From Pirellulales bacterium (GTDB lineage: Bacteria > Planctomycetota > Planctomycetia > Pirellulales > JANQPP01): DNA of 37,921 nucleotides. Every line of letters begins with the position of its first letter. Position 1 is the first letter of the stretch. The notes under the pieces are model-generated. The model was not told where the DNA came from, made no database searches, and saw only the letters and a list, made by a program, of their open reading frames with translations. The position numbers and the translations under genes are program-made. This document shows positions 26,591 through 34,973 of this stretch, one piece after another. The stretch is taken from positions 1-37,921 of the forward strand of contig JANQPP010000213.1 of NCBI GenBank assembly GCA_028289405.1. Reading direction: 5' to 3'.

Positions 26591-27973
26591 ATGGGTATAG
26601 ACGTCAATCTTCCGAATCTGGGTGAGGGAGTCGACTCGGGCGAAGTCGCTGAAGTCCTGGTCAGCGTTGGTGACGAAATCACGGAAGAGCAAGATATCAT
26701 CGAAATCGAAACCGATAAGGCGGTGGTTCCGGTGCCAAGCTCCGCCGCCGGAAAAATCACGGCGATCCATGTGCAGGCCGGCGACACCGTCCCCGTGGGT
26801 GCGAAGCTGATCACGGTCGATGCGGTTGGAGCCGAGCAGCAAGCACCTGCCCCTACTCCCGCGGAGGATCAGCCGGCGGAAGAAGCGTCAACTGAGGCAC
26901 AAGCCAGCGAGGAAGCGGAAAGTCCGGCGCGAGCCTCGCCGGAACCCGCGATTCCCAATGCGACCGATGAGACGGATCAGGCATCTTCGGCGCTGGAACC
27001 ATCCCCCGCGAAACCGGTCGTGGCGGCGAAAGTTCCCCCGCAAACGGCCAAGAGTACCGCACCGGCACTGGAATCCGCCAATGGTGGACTTCCCGTTGCC
27101 GCCGGACCGGCCACGCGCCGGCTGGCACGAGAATTGGGCGTCGATCTGAACCGCGTCCAAGGCAGCGGACCCGGAGGCCGCATCTCCCGGGACGACGTTA
27201 TTCAGGCCGTGCGGGAGGGACATCGCGGCTCTGTATCCCCGGGGGGCGGCGCGGAGGAAAGAGACGCGTGGGGAGTGATCCGCGTGGAACCGCTTTCCAA
27301 AATTCGCCGCACCATTGCCGCGAAGATGCACGAGTCGGCTTCCACGATCCCCCATGTCACCAACTTCGACGACGCGGACATCACGGAACTCGATCACATC
27401 CGTAAGGGGGGCATGGCCGACTACGCTGGCGGAAAAGTCAAGCTGACCATGATGCCTTTCGTGATGAAAGCCGTCGCGCTTTCCCTGCGGCAGCATCCGG
27501 AAATCAACGCTTCGCTGGATCTGGAAAACGGCAAGACGATTTACAAGCAGTACATCAATTTGGGCGTCGCCGTGGACACGGAACGCGGCCTCGTGGTACC
27601 GGCGATACGTGGCGTGGACCGCTTGAGTATCCCCCAGATCGCGCACGAGCTAACGGAAATCGTGGACAAAGTTCGTGGCGGCGGTTTTCAGGTCGAGGAT
27701 TTGCGGGGCGGCACGTTCACCATCAGCAACCTGGGCGCGATTGGCGGGACTTACTCCACGCCGATCATCAATCATCCCGAAGTCGCGATTCTGCTTGTTG
27801 GGCGTTCGCGAAAACTTCCCGTGGTCGTCGAGGGCAACATCGAGATCCGCCTGATGATGCCTCTCAGTCTGTCATACGACCACCGCCTTGTGGATGGCGC
27901 CATGGCGGCTCGTTTCCTCAACGACGTGATTAGTTTTCTCGAAGCGCCAGGCCGGCTGTTGTTGGCGCCGTAA
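26591..27973 (+). CDS. aceF: Dihydrolipoamide acetyltransferase (E2) of pyruvate dehydrogenase
   Basis: Core acetyltransferase of the complex, 460 aa. It has one lipoyl domain (about 1-77, lipoylated Lys43 in IETDKAVVPVP), then an Ala/Pro/Glu-rich flexible linker (about 80-165). A peripheral-subunit-binding domain follows (about 172-208, ATRRLARELGVDLNRVQGSG), and then the catalytic domain with His431 and Asp435 in SYDHRLVDG. E. coli AceF has three lipoyl domains; a single one is more like other lineages. The ATG has only a weak purine site. It is the last gene of the lpd-aceE-aceF cluster. Confidence 0.96.
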   Translation: MGIDVNLPNLGEGVDSGEVAEVLVSVGDEITEEQDIIEIETDKAVVPVPSSAAGKITAIHVQAGDTVPVGAKLITVDAVGAEQQAPAPTPAEDQPAEEASTEAQASEEAESPARASPEPAIPNATDETDQASSALEPSPAKPVVAAKVPPQTAKSTAPALESANGGLPVAAGPATRRLARELGVDLNRVQGSGPGGRISRDDVIQAVREGHRGSVSPGGGAEERDAWGVIRVEPLSKIRRTIAAKMHESASTIPHVTNFDDADITELDHIRKGGMADYAGGKVKLTMMPFVMKAVALSLRQHPEINASLDLENGKTIYKQYINLGVAVDTERGLVVPAIRGVDRLSIPQIAHELTEIVDKVRGGGFQVEDLRGGTFTISNLGAIGGTYSTPIINHPEVAILLVGRSRKLPVVVEGNIEIRLMMPLSLSYDHRLVDGAMAARFLNDVISFLEAPGRLLLAP

Positions 27974-28234
27974 ACAACCGGCCTCTTGGGTGAGGACATT
28001 TCGGCCTTCACAATATGCATGCGTGGCCGCTGTCACTTCGTGTCCGCGAGTCGTCTCTGAATGATTGGCGCGTTTGGACCCGCGATGCGCTGCCCGCGCG
28101 GTTGTATTCTCCAGAAGACGAATGGTACACTGCCAATTGCTGGAAAAGATGATCCGGTACACGAAGATTTGAAGAAATTGGAGATGGGCCACGAACCGAG
28201 AACGTGTGGCCAGCTTCGCGAAGGAATCCCTCTC

Positions 28235-29974
28235 ATGTCCTCGGACGAACACGACCCAACCAATCCCACGCCCCCCTCCCCTTCCGCCTCTTCCACCACG
28301 CAGGACACGCCGCTAGAGGTATCCGGCGAAGGCTTGTCCCAAGTGGCCGCCAACCCCGTCACCAAGCCAGCCACTCCAACCGAAGTGTCGGTAAGCCAGG
28401 ATCCCGTGGCTTCGGCGGAAGCGGCATCGCCGGAGTCCACTTCACCGGCTCAGACGGAACCAGCCGTCCCGCCCGGCGACAATCCAGTTCTGGCTGAAAC
28501 TCCTCCCACCAGTGTCGATATAAGCGGAGGTTCGGCAGTCCCAGCCGAGCCGGGTCAGCCCCAGAAGTCCGCCACGGTCGAAGACGCGCCTTCTTCATCC
28601 TCGGCGGAATCGGCGCCGCGCCAAATCAAAATCGGATCGCAGCGAGAAGGAGTCTCCACGAAATCCTCCACAACGCCACATCAGCCGGCCGCCGTGCCGT
28701 CATCTTCAGCGGAGAATCCACCACCCGCGGAGAAGGTTCCCGTGCCCAACCTCCGGGAAGGCTTGCCTCCCGAAGTGCAAAGCGAGATCGAGCAAGCTTT
28801 GGGCGACATGCCCGTGGAATCGCTCATGGAGGAGGAGAGCCAGACGTCGGAGAGCCTGGAACCGCACACGCGCCTCACGGGACGAGTCGTTTCCATCCAC
28901 AAGGACACCGTATTTTTTGACTTGGGACAACGCAACCAAGGGATCATTCCGCTAGAAAAGCTGGGAGAGCCGCCGCAAATTGGGGCCACGTTTGAAGTCA
29001 TCGTGCAGCGTTTCCAGCCGGAGGATGGGCTCTACGAATTGTCGCTGCCCGGTGCCGCGGCGGATGTGGGCGACTGGTCCGACATCAACGTGGGAATGGT
29101 CGTGGAAACACGGATCACGGGCACGAACAAAGGAGGGCTGGAATGCGAGGTCAACCGCATTCGTGGATTCATCCCCGCGAGCCAGGTCTCCCTGTACCGC
29201 GTGGAAAACTTGGAACAATTTGTCGGCCAAACATTGAATTGCGTGATTACCGAAGCCAAGCAAGAGCGTCGAAATCTAGTGCTCAGCCATCGCGCGCTGT
29301 TGGAGCGTGAGCAACAGGAAGCCCGAGAAAAACTACTCGAAGAGTTGGCGGTCGGACAAGTTCGCGAAGGTGTGGTCCGTAATCTTCAGCCTTTCGGTGC
29401 GTTCGTGGACTTGGGCGGTGTGGACGGACTCATCCACATTAGCCAACTGAGCTGGGAACGGATCAAGCATCCCAGCGAAGTCTTGGAGCCCGGTCAAAGG
29501 GTCAAAGTCCGTATTCAAAAAATCGATGCCGCGACGCGCAAAATCGGGCTCGCTTTTCGTGATCTCCTGGAGAGCCCTTGGGCCAATGCCGAGCAGAAAT
29601 ATCCGCCAGGGACGCGCTGCAAGGGAACCGTCACGAAGATTCTGGATTTCGGAGCCTTTGTCCGTCTGGAGCCTGGCGTCGAGGGCATGATCCATATCTC
29701 TGAATTGGCCCATCGCCGCGTGGCCAAGGTCAGCGATGTCGTCCAACCGGATCAGGAAATCGAAGCCCAAGTCCTCTCCGTGGACAAGGAAAAGCAACGT
29801 ATCGCGCTTTCTCTCAAGGCACTCGAAGCACCGCCACCGGAAGCGGCCGCCAGTGAAACAAGCGAACCCGAGCCGGACGAACGTGAGCGCGCTCGGCGGA
29901 AGAAACAAAACAGCCGCTTGCAAGGAGGCGTTGGGGGTCAATCCGGAGGCGAGCGGTTCGGACTGAAATGGTAA
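28235..29974 (+). CDS. S1-domain RNA-binding protein (ribosomal protein S1-like)
   Basis: An RNA-binding protein with four S1 (OB-fold) repeats at about 212-275, 286-355, 373-443 and 459-530 of a 579-aa protein. The last two are the most canonical (PFGAFVDLGGVDGLIHISQLSW; DFGAFVRLEPGVEGMIHISELAH). The first 210 residues are low-complexity and rich in Ser, Pro, Thr, Ala and Glu. The C-terminal tail is basic (RERARRKKQNSRLQ). The frame is open from 28061; I choose the ATG at 28235 because it has AAGGA 10 nt upstream and the sequence before it has no family features. It probably acts as ribosomal protein S1 or a close relative in translation initiation. Canonical S1 has six repeats, so it could also be a separate RNA-metabolism factor. 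Confidence 0.85.
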   Translation: MSSDEHDPTNPTPPSPSASSTTQDTPLEVSGEGLSQVAANPVTKPATPTEVSVSQDPVASAEAASPESTSPAQTEPAVPPGDNPVLAETPPTSVDISGGSAVPAEPGQPQKSATVEDAPSSSSAESAPRQIKIGSQREGVSTKSSTTPHQPAAVPSSSAENPPPAEKVPVPNLREGLPPEVQSEIEQALGDMPVESLMEEESQTSESLEPHTRLTGRVVSIHKDTVFFDLGQRNQGIIPLEKLGEPPQIGATFEVIVQRFQPEDGLYELSLPGAAADVGDWSDINVGMVVETRITGTNKGGLECEVNRIRGFIPASQVSLYRVENLEQFVGQTLNCVITEAKQERRNLVLSHRALLEREQQEAREKLLEELAVGQVREGVVRNLQPFGAFVDLGGVDGLIHISQLSWERIKHPSEVLEPGQRVKVRIQKIDAATRKIGLAFRDLLESPWANAEQKYPPGTRCKGTVTKILDFGAFVRLEPGVEGMIHISELAHRRVAKVSDVVQPDQEIEAQVLSVDKEKQRIALSLKALEAPPPEAAASETSEPEPDERERARRKKQNSRLQGGVGGQSGGERFGLKW

Positions 29975-30079
29975 CGCTCGTTCAGGCGCTGACCAGGGAA
30001 GACCCAATAGCGACCGCGCGGGCAATAAACGGACAGAGAATTCCATCCCAACGACGGCCCCAGCCATCGCGGGAAGAGC

Positions 30080-30703
30080 ATGCAAGCCACCTTGCAGCAT
30101 ACTTCTTCGATTTCGGTTTCACGCCGCTGGCAGTTTAGCCTACGCGCGCTCTGCGCGGTGCTGTTTATCAGCGCGATCTTGCTGACCTTGGTGGCCTTCA
30201 AACGAACCCAAGCAAGTCGTGAGGCTGCGGCGGCCTCGTACATCGCGTCACTTGGTGGGCAGGTCTACTTCGACTACCAATTGATTGATGGCCGGCTCGC
30301 CGCGGATGCCACGCTAGACATTCCCAATTGGCTTACGAATCGTCTGGGGACCGACTTTTTTCGACATGTGGTCTACGTCGACCTTCGAGACACACCCGTC
30401 AGCAATCAAGACTTGGAAAGGCTCACGGCATTTCGCCGGTTGCGCTGGCTCGATTTACAAAATACGGCCATCACAGATGAAGGGCTCACCGCCATTTCCC
30501 GATCTTCCCGGCTCGAACGGCTGGGGATGCAAGGGGTCGCCGTAACGGACGCCGGTTTGCAACATCTAGGGGATATGCCGCATCTGAATCTTGTATTGCT
30601 AGACGGTACGCAAATCACCGAACGAGGCGCGAACGAATTTCGGCAGCAACATCCCCATTGCCGGGTGGATACTGGCGGGCCAGTCGTTTCCTCAAGTCCT
30701 TAG
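30080..30703 (+). CDS. Membrane-anchored leucine-rich-repeat protein, 207 aa
   Basis: The N terminus carries a WQFSLRALCAVLFISAILLTLVAF segment (about 17-40), an anchor of the WRFSLRxLL type common in planctomycete proteins. A small domain follows, then about three LRR-like repeats (about 98-185; VYVDLRDTPVSNQDLERL, LRWLDLQNTAITDEGLTAI, LERLGMQGVAVTDAGLQHL). GGGAAGAG precedes the ATG. It is probably a single-pass inner-membrane protein with the repeats outside the cytoplasm, used for protein binding. No partner can be inferred. It is convergent with the outer-membrane protein gene. Confidence 0.85.
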   Translation: MQATLQHTSSISVSRRWQFSLRALCAVLFISAILLTLVAFKRTQASREAAAASYIASLGGQVYFDYQLIDGRLAADATLDIPNWLTNRLGTDFFRHVVYVDLRDTPVSNQDLERLTAFRRLRWLDLQNTAITDEGLTAISRSSRLERLGMQGVAVTDAGLQHLGDMPHLNLVLLDGTQITERGANEFRQQHPHCRVDTGGPVVSSSP

Positions 30704-30755
30704 CAAGCTATCTAGTCGCCCGATGTGGTATGGCTCGGAAAGTAGTTCAGCTTTT

Positions 30756-31991
30756 TTACCACACCATGTCGAACCCGACCGACAAACCGGTGTTGACCGT
30801 ATAGCCCGTGGTATTGATCCGGGGCGGATCGCTGACGTCAAAGGTGACCTGCTCGGGCGCGATGACCAATCCATGCACCCACGCCAAATTGAAGGCGGTC
30901 CGCAATGTGATATTGCTCCGCAGTCTGAACGTGGATAAGAGCTGAAGTTCGCCGATCACGGCCATGGTTTCAGCCGTCGCCAACTCATCCCGGTCCCCTG
31001 GAGCTGGCCGTGTGTCGACGATTCTCACCATGGTTTCTTGTTGGGAATAATTAACGTATCCGCCGAATTTGCCCCGCGCGCCGGCGGTCCACCAATTGTC
31101 CTGATAGATCAAATCCAGACCAACCTGCATCCCCACCAGGCTGTTTTCCGCGGCGACGTGATATGTGCCGTTGCGGGTATCCGCGTCCGTGGCAAAACTC
31201 GTCCATAGGAAGGATTCGTCGGCTCGCACATGCCGAATCCCGATCAGGTAGGAAGGCACCAGCCCGGGCGTGGCTTCTCGGACCCACACACCGTCGGGGC
31301 CCATCACGATGCGGTCCCGTGCCAGGCGGTTTCGAAGGCGGAGATTGATTTCGAAGCTGTTGAAGTCGGCCTCATAGTGCATCTGATGCGTATCGACGAA
31401 GTTGAAACCGGCCACTGTGGTATCCAGCGGCGAGAAGAGCTCTCCTGAGTTCCCCTGCAGGCTGTTGAGCTGATTCGAGGCCTCCCACTTATAGAGGCCA
31501 TCGAAGGTGAATTCGAGATCTCGGTCGCGGTTATAGTCATCACGGCCCAGATGCGTCCCCAGTGTCAGCCGTGTCCCGGGTGCATTGCGGAGCCGGGCAC
31601 TTTGAGAAGTTAGAAATTCACTGAAGACTGGAAACACGCCGTTCGTGCCCAAAAGGCGCCCCGTTAGACGAACCTCCCGTGGCCGCCCCCGGTTCATGAA
31701 CATGATTTCCTGCTGTGAATACCAACGGCCTGGATGGTCCCGCCATTGGTCGCTGCCAAACACGGGCGGGATAGGACCCACCAGTTCTGGACCTTCCGAG
31801 GATGGGGAAGGCTCTGGGCGATCCGTGGATTCCAGGTAAGGTTCATCCGGATGCGTAACATCCGGAAAGAATGACTGGACAGCAGATGCCTCGTCGCCGA
31901 CGTCTAGCAATTCTTGGGCAACGACTTGCCCACGGACCGCCAGCGCGAGAACTATCAGGTTCAGCCAAAATATCCTAGTTGCGCTTGTCAC
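30756..31991 (-). CDS. Putative outer-membrane beta-barrel protein (BBP7-like)
   Basis: The frame is open from 32063, but the GTG at 31991 has AAGGAGG 6 nt upstream and begins a signal peptide (TSATRIFWLNLIVLALAVRG, cleavage near VVA-QEL), giving 411 aa. The mature protein has an acidic, Pro-rich linker. A stretch of alternating strands follows, with many Gly/Asn turns and paired strand motifs (RLTLGTHLGRDD, NRDRDLEFTFDGLYKW, MQVGLDLIYQDNWWTAGARGKFGGYV). It ends in an aromatic residue (GFDMVW), as outer-membrane barrels do. This fits the BBP7 group of planctomycete barrel proteins; the family call is tentative, the export and barrel nature less so. Confidence 0.78.
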   Translation of the reverse strand: MTSATRIFWLNLIVLALAVRGQVVAQELLDVGDEASAVQSFFPDVTHPDEPYLESTDRPEPSPSSEGPELVGPIPPVFGSDQWRDHPGRWYSQQEIMFMNRGRPREVRLTGRLLGTNGVFPVFSEFLTSQSARLRNAPGTRLTLGTHLGRDDYNRDRDLEFTFDGLYKWEASNQLNSLQGNSGELFSPLDTTVAGFNFVDTHQMHYEADFNSFEINLRLRNRLARDRIVMGPDGVWVREATPGLVPSYLIGIRHVRADESFLWTSFATDADTRNGTYHVAAENSLVGMQVGLDLIYQDNWWTAGARGKFGGYVNYSQQETMVRIVDTRPAPGDRDELATAETMAVIGELQLLSTFRLRSNITLRTAFNLAWVHGLVIAPEQVTFDVSDPPRINTTGYTVNTGLSVGFDMVW

Positions 31992-32360
31992 CCACTCCTC
32001 CTTCATCCGATCGCGGTGCCTGTTCGCGCGCCTACCGCACCACGTGGAGAGAACATTGAGCACACCTGCCTAATCGGCCAATCGCCGCCCGCAAAATAAA
32101 CACAATCAATAAATACAGCGAAAACTTTCCTACTCAGCTAATCAGAAATATCGATTATCTCTTCCTATTCATCCTTTCTGGCCTGTGTTGTTGAGCGTCC
32201 GATATGCGTGGGCTCATACACGGTCGGGAATGATTGAGCAAAGACCATGAATTCATGGGTCATACAAACAGCCTGCTTGTCACCCTAGAATTCCAAAGGC
32301 ATGATGTAGCCCACTGACGGATTCCGAAACCGAAACCAAGCTTTTTCCGGAGAACCCGCG
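31992..32360. other. Divergent intergenic region with operator-like palindrome
   Basis: 369 bp between the outer-membrane protein gene (minus) and transaldolase (plus), with no gene visible. It contains the perfect 14-bp palindrome CCATGAATTCATGG (32245-32258), about 100 bp before the transaldolase start; this fits a binding site for a dimeric regulator. An AT-rich stretch at 32095-32170 may hold promoters. Confidence 0.5.
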
Positions 32361-33419
32361 ATGAGCTCCCCACTTCAGTCATTAATCGCTTGCGGTACGA
32401 AGCTGTGGCTAGATTCCATTGACCCAGACTTGGTTCGAACTAACCGTGAATTGGGCGCGACCGGGGCTACGTCCAATCCGGTGATCATCTCCGATTTGAT
32501 CAAAACCGGTCGCTTTGACGGGGCTCTGGCAGAGCTTTTGAATCAACACTCCGAAGACGCAGATTGTGCTTGGGCCCTGACCGACCAACTCGTCCGGCAG
32601 GCACAAGCGGCCTTCGAGCCCGACTGGGAAAAAACGGGCGGAGACGATGGATACGTAAGCTTTGAGCTGGATCCGCTACTCGAAGACGAGGAAAAAGGCT
32701 TAAGCCATGAGGAACGGGTCAAGCAGTATATCAAGCTTGGCAAACATTGGTCCGCTGGCCATAAGAACCGTATGATCAAAGTTCCCGCGACACCAGCGGG
32801 AATCGGCGCGCTGGAGGAGTTGTGTGTCCACGGCGTAACGCTCAACGTAACCTTGATTTTCACCCCCAGCCAATACCGCGCGGCCCGGGAGGCCATTTGG
32901 AAAGGCGCCCAGCGTCGCGAGAGCTTGTCGAACTTCAAAAGCGTTTACAGCATCTTTGTTTCTCGGGTGGACGTGTACACGAAGAAGCATGCGGAACAGC
33001 TCTCAGATAGCGCCCAAGGGCAGGTGGGGATCGTCAACGCGAAACGCATTTGGTTTGAGAATGAGGAATTTTGGAAGTCCCATGAGACTCCCTTGCAGCA
33101 AGAGATCATCTTCGCAAGCACGGGCACCAAGGACAAAAGCGATCCTCCGTGGAAATATGTCGAAGCTCTTGCCGGAAGTGATATCGAGACCAATCCGCCC
33201 GAGACGAATGAGGCCGTCGAGAACAGTGGGCTGACCTTCAAACGCAAGGTGGATATCATGCCGCCCGAGGAAGTCCTGCGCGAAATCGATGCGCGTGTGG
33301 ATTTACGTCATCTTGAGGAAACACTGATGGAGGAAGGCATCGTGAAGTTCGCGAATCCGCAAAAGGCCTTGCTGGAATTGATCGCCAGCAAGCGGCAAGA
33401 ACTTTCACCGGCTTCGTAA
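32361..33419 (+). CDS. tal: Transaldolase
   Basis: Transfers a dihydroxyacetone unit between sugar phosphates in the non-oxidative pentose phosphate pathway; cytoplasmic. It is 352 aa. The Schiff-base lysine is Lys140 in RMIKVPATPAG. Other landmarks are LWLDSIDPDLVRTNREL with the conserved Asp, GATSNPVI, HGVTLNVTLIF and IFVSRVDVY. The insert around residues 100-125 (DPLLEDEEKGLSHEE) is longer than in the small bacterial TalC type and places it among the longer TAL forms. GGAG lies 9 nt before the ATG. It is followed by a possible terminator and then tRNA-Ser. Confidence 0.94.
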   Translation: MSSPLQSLIACGTKLWLDSIDPDLVRTNRELGATGATSNPVIISDLIKTGRFDGALAELLNQHSEDADCAWALTDQLVRQAQAAFEPDWEKTGGDDGYVSFELDPLLEDEEKGLSHEERVKQYIKLGKHWSAGHKNRMIKVPATPAGIGALEELCVHGVTLNVTLIFTPSQYRAAREAIWKGAQRRESLSNFKSVYSIFVSRVDVYTKKHAEQLSDSAQGQVGIVNAKRIWFENEEFWKSHETPLQQEIIFASTGTKDKSDPPWKYVEALAGSDIETNPPETNEAVENSGLTFKRKVDIMPPEEVLREIDARVDLRHLEETLMEEGIVKFANPQKALLELIASKRQELSPAS

Positions 33420-33487
33420 ACAATTCCCATCGTTTTTTGGAATATGGCGAGACAAGCGGGCCCTGAATCTGGCTAATTCTCGTTGAT

Positions 33488-33515
33488 AATCGACTTTGAA
33501 ATTGGCGATTTTTTT
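33488..33515 (+). terminator. Possible intrinsic terminator of transaldolase
   Basis: AATCG (33488-33492) pairs with CGATT (33506-33510) around a 13-nt loop, followed by five more T (33511-33515). The stem is short, so the support is moderate. Confidence 0.4.
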
Positions 33516-33543
33516 GATTGGACCTGCGAGTCGTCCATCCAGC

Positions 33544-33571
33544 TTGCGGCAGCCCACATACGCCGTAAAAT
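33544..33571 (+). promoter_or_regulatory. Promoter of tRNA-Ser
   Basis: TTGCGG (33544-33549) and TAAAAT (33566-33571, 5/6 to consensus) are separated by 16 nt, as in the promoter of the tRNA-tuf unit. A leader hairpin AGCCAA-GGT-TTGGCT (33605-33619) sits directly before the tRNA. Confidence 0.5.
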
Positions 33572-33620
33572 AGATAGTCGTCTGCCCGTCAACGCGGGCA
33601 CTTGAGCCAAGGTTTGGCTT

Positions 33621-33710
33621 GGAGAGGTGGCTGAGTGGTCGAAAGCGCCGGTTTGCTAAACCGGTGATCGGGTATTACCTGATCCGCAGGTTCGAATCCT
33701 GTCCTCTCCG
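33621..33710 (+). tRNA. tRNA-Ser (anticodon GCT), integration target
   Basis: A 90-nt class II tRNA. The acceptor GGAGAGG/CCTCTCC is perfect, the anticodon arm CCGGT-TTGCTAA-ACCGG gives GCT, and it has a long variable arm and the T arm GCAGGTTCGAATCCTGT. No CCA is encoded. The part from the first base of the anticodon arm to 2 nt past the 3' end is repeated exactly at 37443-37507, so an element has inserted here. The gene itself is intact because the element supplies the 3' part. Confidence 0.97.
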
Positions 33711-33712
33711 CT
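33648..33712 (+). repeat. Left attachment site (65-bp direct repeat, in tRNA-Ser)
   Basis: Identical to 37443-37507. It starts at the first base of the anticodon stem (CCGGT) and ends at CTCCGCT just past the tRNA. Flanking bases differ on both sides, so 65 bp is the exact limit. Confidence 0.95.
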
Positions 33713-33803
33713 GCAAAAGAAGGGTCTGAGAATCGGCAACGCCTCAGAGGCTTTCACGACGTTTCTACGTCAGTTTCGAGCGCCTGGGAGCCCTTCTTTT
33801 GCA
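33712..33803 (+). other. 92-nt branched inverted-repeat structure beside the left attachment site
   Basis: TGCAAAAGAAGGG (33712-33724) and CCCTTCTTTTGCA (33791-33803) form a perfect 13-bp outer stem. Inside are two hairpins: TCTGAG/CTCAGA (33725-33748) and GACGT-TTCT-ACGTC (33758-33771). The whole folds as a three-way junction. A short TTTT follows the outer stem. It may be a transcription stop after tRNA-Ser, a small RNA, or paired recombinase arm sites of the element. Confidence 0.7.
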
Positions 33804-33890
33804 TTTTGAACACATGTACAGGTTTCGCTGAGCTACGCTTTCTGGTAGCGTCTTTTTCCCCCAAAGCTCGAAACAATCCGAGGCCTCAAA

Positions 33891-34772
33891 ATGACTCTTC
33901 GCGAGTTTTTTTCGCGCTATTACTGCGCGCTGATCTACGGATCGAGCACGAGGACCTTGGACGAGTACCGCTCCAGCCTCAACTTCTGGACCCGCATCAC
34001 GGGGAATCCGCCCTTGGAAAAGATCGATGTGGAGACGCTTTGCCGGTTCAAGGCGGCCCTGGTTGATGGCGGACGTTCGGCCTACACGGTGAACAAGCAT
34101 CTTCGCGCCGTTCAGGCCATCCTGGATCGGTGTGGGCCGGCGGGGCCGCGGTGCCGGGACGCGCTGGGCTTGATCGAGCGGGTGCCCTGGACGCGAAAAC
34201 TACGCGTGCAGAGAAAGCTGCCGAAGCAAATTTCGCTGGGTGACGCGAATGCCGCACTGGCCGGGAGCCCGGAATGGATGCTGGGCTACTCGGCGCTGGC
34301 CTACAACTTGGGCCTGCGGTACGGCGTGCTTTCTCGACTGGAGTGGAAATACGTCGACTTGGCGGCCAAGACCTTGCGGATCCCCGCCAAAATCGACAAG
34401 TGTGGCGGCGACCGGGCGAAGCCCTGCAATTCCTTCTCGTTGCGGTGGTTTTTGAAGCTGCGTGCGAACGCACCATCCGTACTGCAGTTGCCCGGCCGCC
34501 GCCGTTTCTACGAAACCTGGCGGGCACGTGGAGCCTTGCGGCCGCACGACTTGAAGCGGCTCTGCGCCACGGAACTCGCGAAAGTCGCGAGTTCCTGGGC
34601 GGTACGGCACATGCTCGACCACGCGCAGCATGACGTCACGGGTGGACATTACGTCCATCCTTGGGAAGAACTGAAAGAGGCAGCCGAGCGGCTGCCGCAG
34701 ATCGACGCTTGGAGTTTTTGGCAGGAGACCGACGATGGCCATGACCAGACAACAACTGTGGCATTTTCATGA
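33891..34772 (+). CDS. int: Tyrosine recombinase (integrase)
   Basis: Site-specific recombinase that probably inserted the element into tRNA-Ser. It is 293 aa. The N-terminal SAM-like core-binding domain is at about 1-85 (YGSSTRTLDEYRSSLNFW; YTVNKHLRAVQAIL). The catalytic residues are Arg143 in YNLGLRYGVLSRLEW, Lys167 or Lys170 in the hairpin, His219 in PHDLKRL, His244 in MLDHA and Tyr254 in GGHYVHP. The second catalytic arginine position of the usual HxxR is Lys222, with Arg223 next to it, which is atypical. GAGG lies 7 nt before the ATG. It is transcribed away from the tRNA, in the usual place next to attL. It overlaps the next gene by 38 bp. Confidence 0.93.
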   Translation: MTLREFFSRYYCALIYGSSTRTLDEYRSSLNFWTRITGNPPLEKIDVETLCRFKAALVDGGRSAYTVNKHLRAVQAILDRCGPAGPRCRDALGLIERVPWTRKLRVQRKLPKQISLGDANAALAGSPEWMLGYSALAYNLGLRYGVLSRLEWKYVDLAAKTLRIPAKIDKCGGDRAKPCNSFSLRWFLKLRANAPSVLQLPGRRRFYETWRARGALRPHDLKRLCATELAKVASSWAVRHMLDHAQHDVTGGHYVHPWEELKEAAERLPQIDAWSFWQETDDGHDQTTTVAFS

Positions 34773-34971
34773 CGGAGACCGGTTCGTCATCCGTGACGCG
34801 ACGGGCGAACTGGTGGCAGCCGGTCTGATCCATCGGTTCCACGGCAATACCAACGGGCCGTGCCACCTCGAAACCGTGGTCGACGAGCACTACGTCCTCG
34901 AACGCTTCGATGGGACAACGGGCGAACGCCTGCGACTGGTACCGGTCATCGAGGACGATTCCGCGGCGTAA
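34735..34971 (+). CDS. Small element protein, 78 aa, unknown
   Basis: Overlaps the end of the integrase gene by 38 bp in another frame, with AGGAG 8 nt before its ATG, so translation is supported. The sequence (MAMTRQQLWHFHDGDRFVIRD, ending VPVIEDDSAA) is a compact, strand-rich acidic protein with no recognised motif. It ends 2 nt before the next gene, suggesting a translationally coupled int-orf78-wH operon. An excisionase or small regulator role would fit the position, but nothing in the sequence shows it. Confidence 0.65.
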   Translation: MAMTRQQLWHFHDGDRFVIRDATGELVAAGLIHRFHGNTNGPCHLETVVDEHYVLERFDGTTGERLRLVPVIEDDSAA

Positions 34972-34973
34972 GC

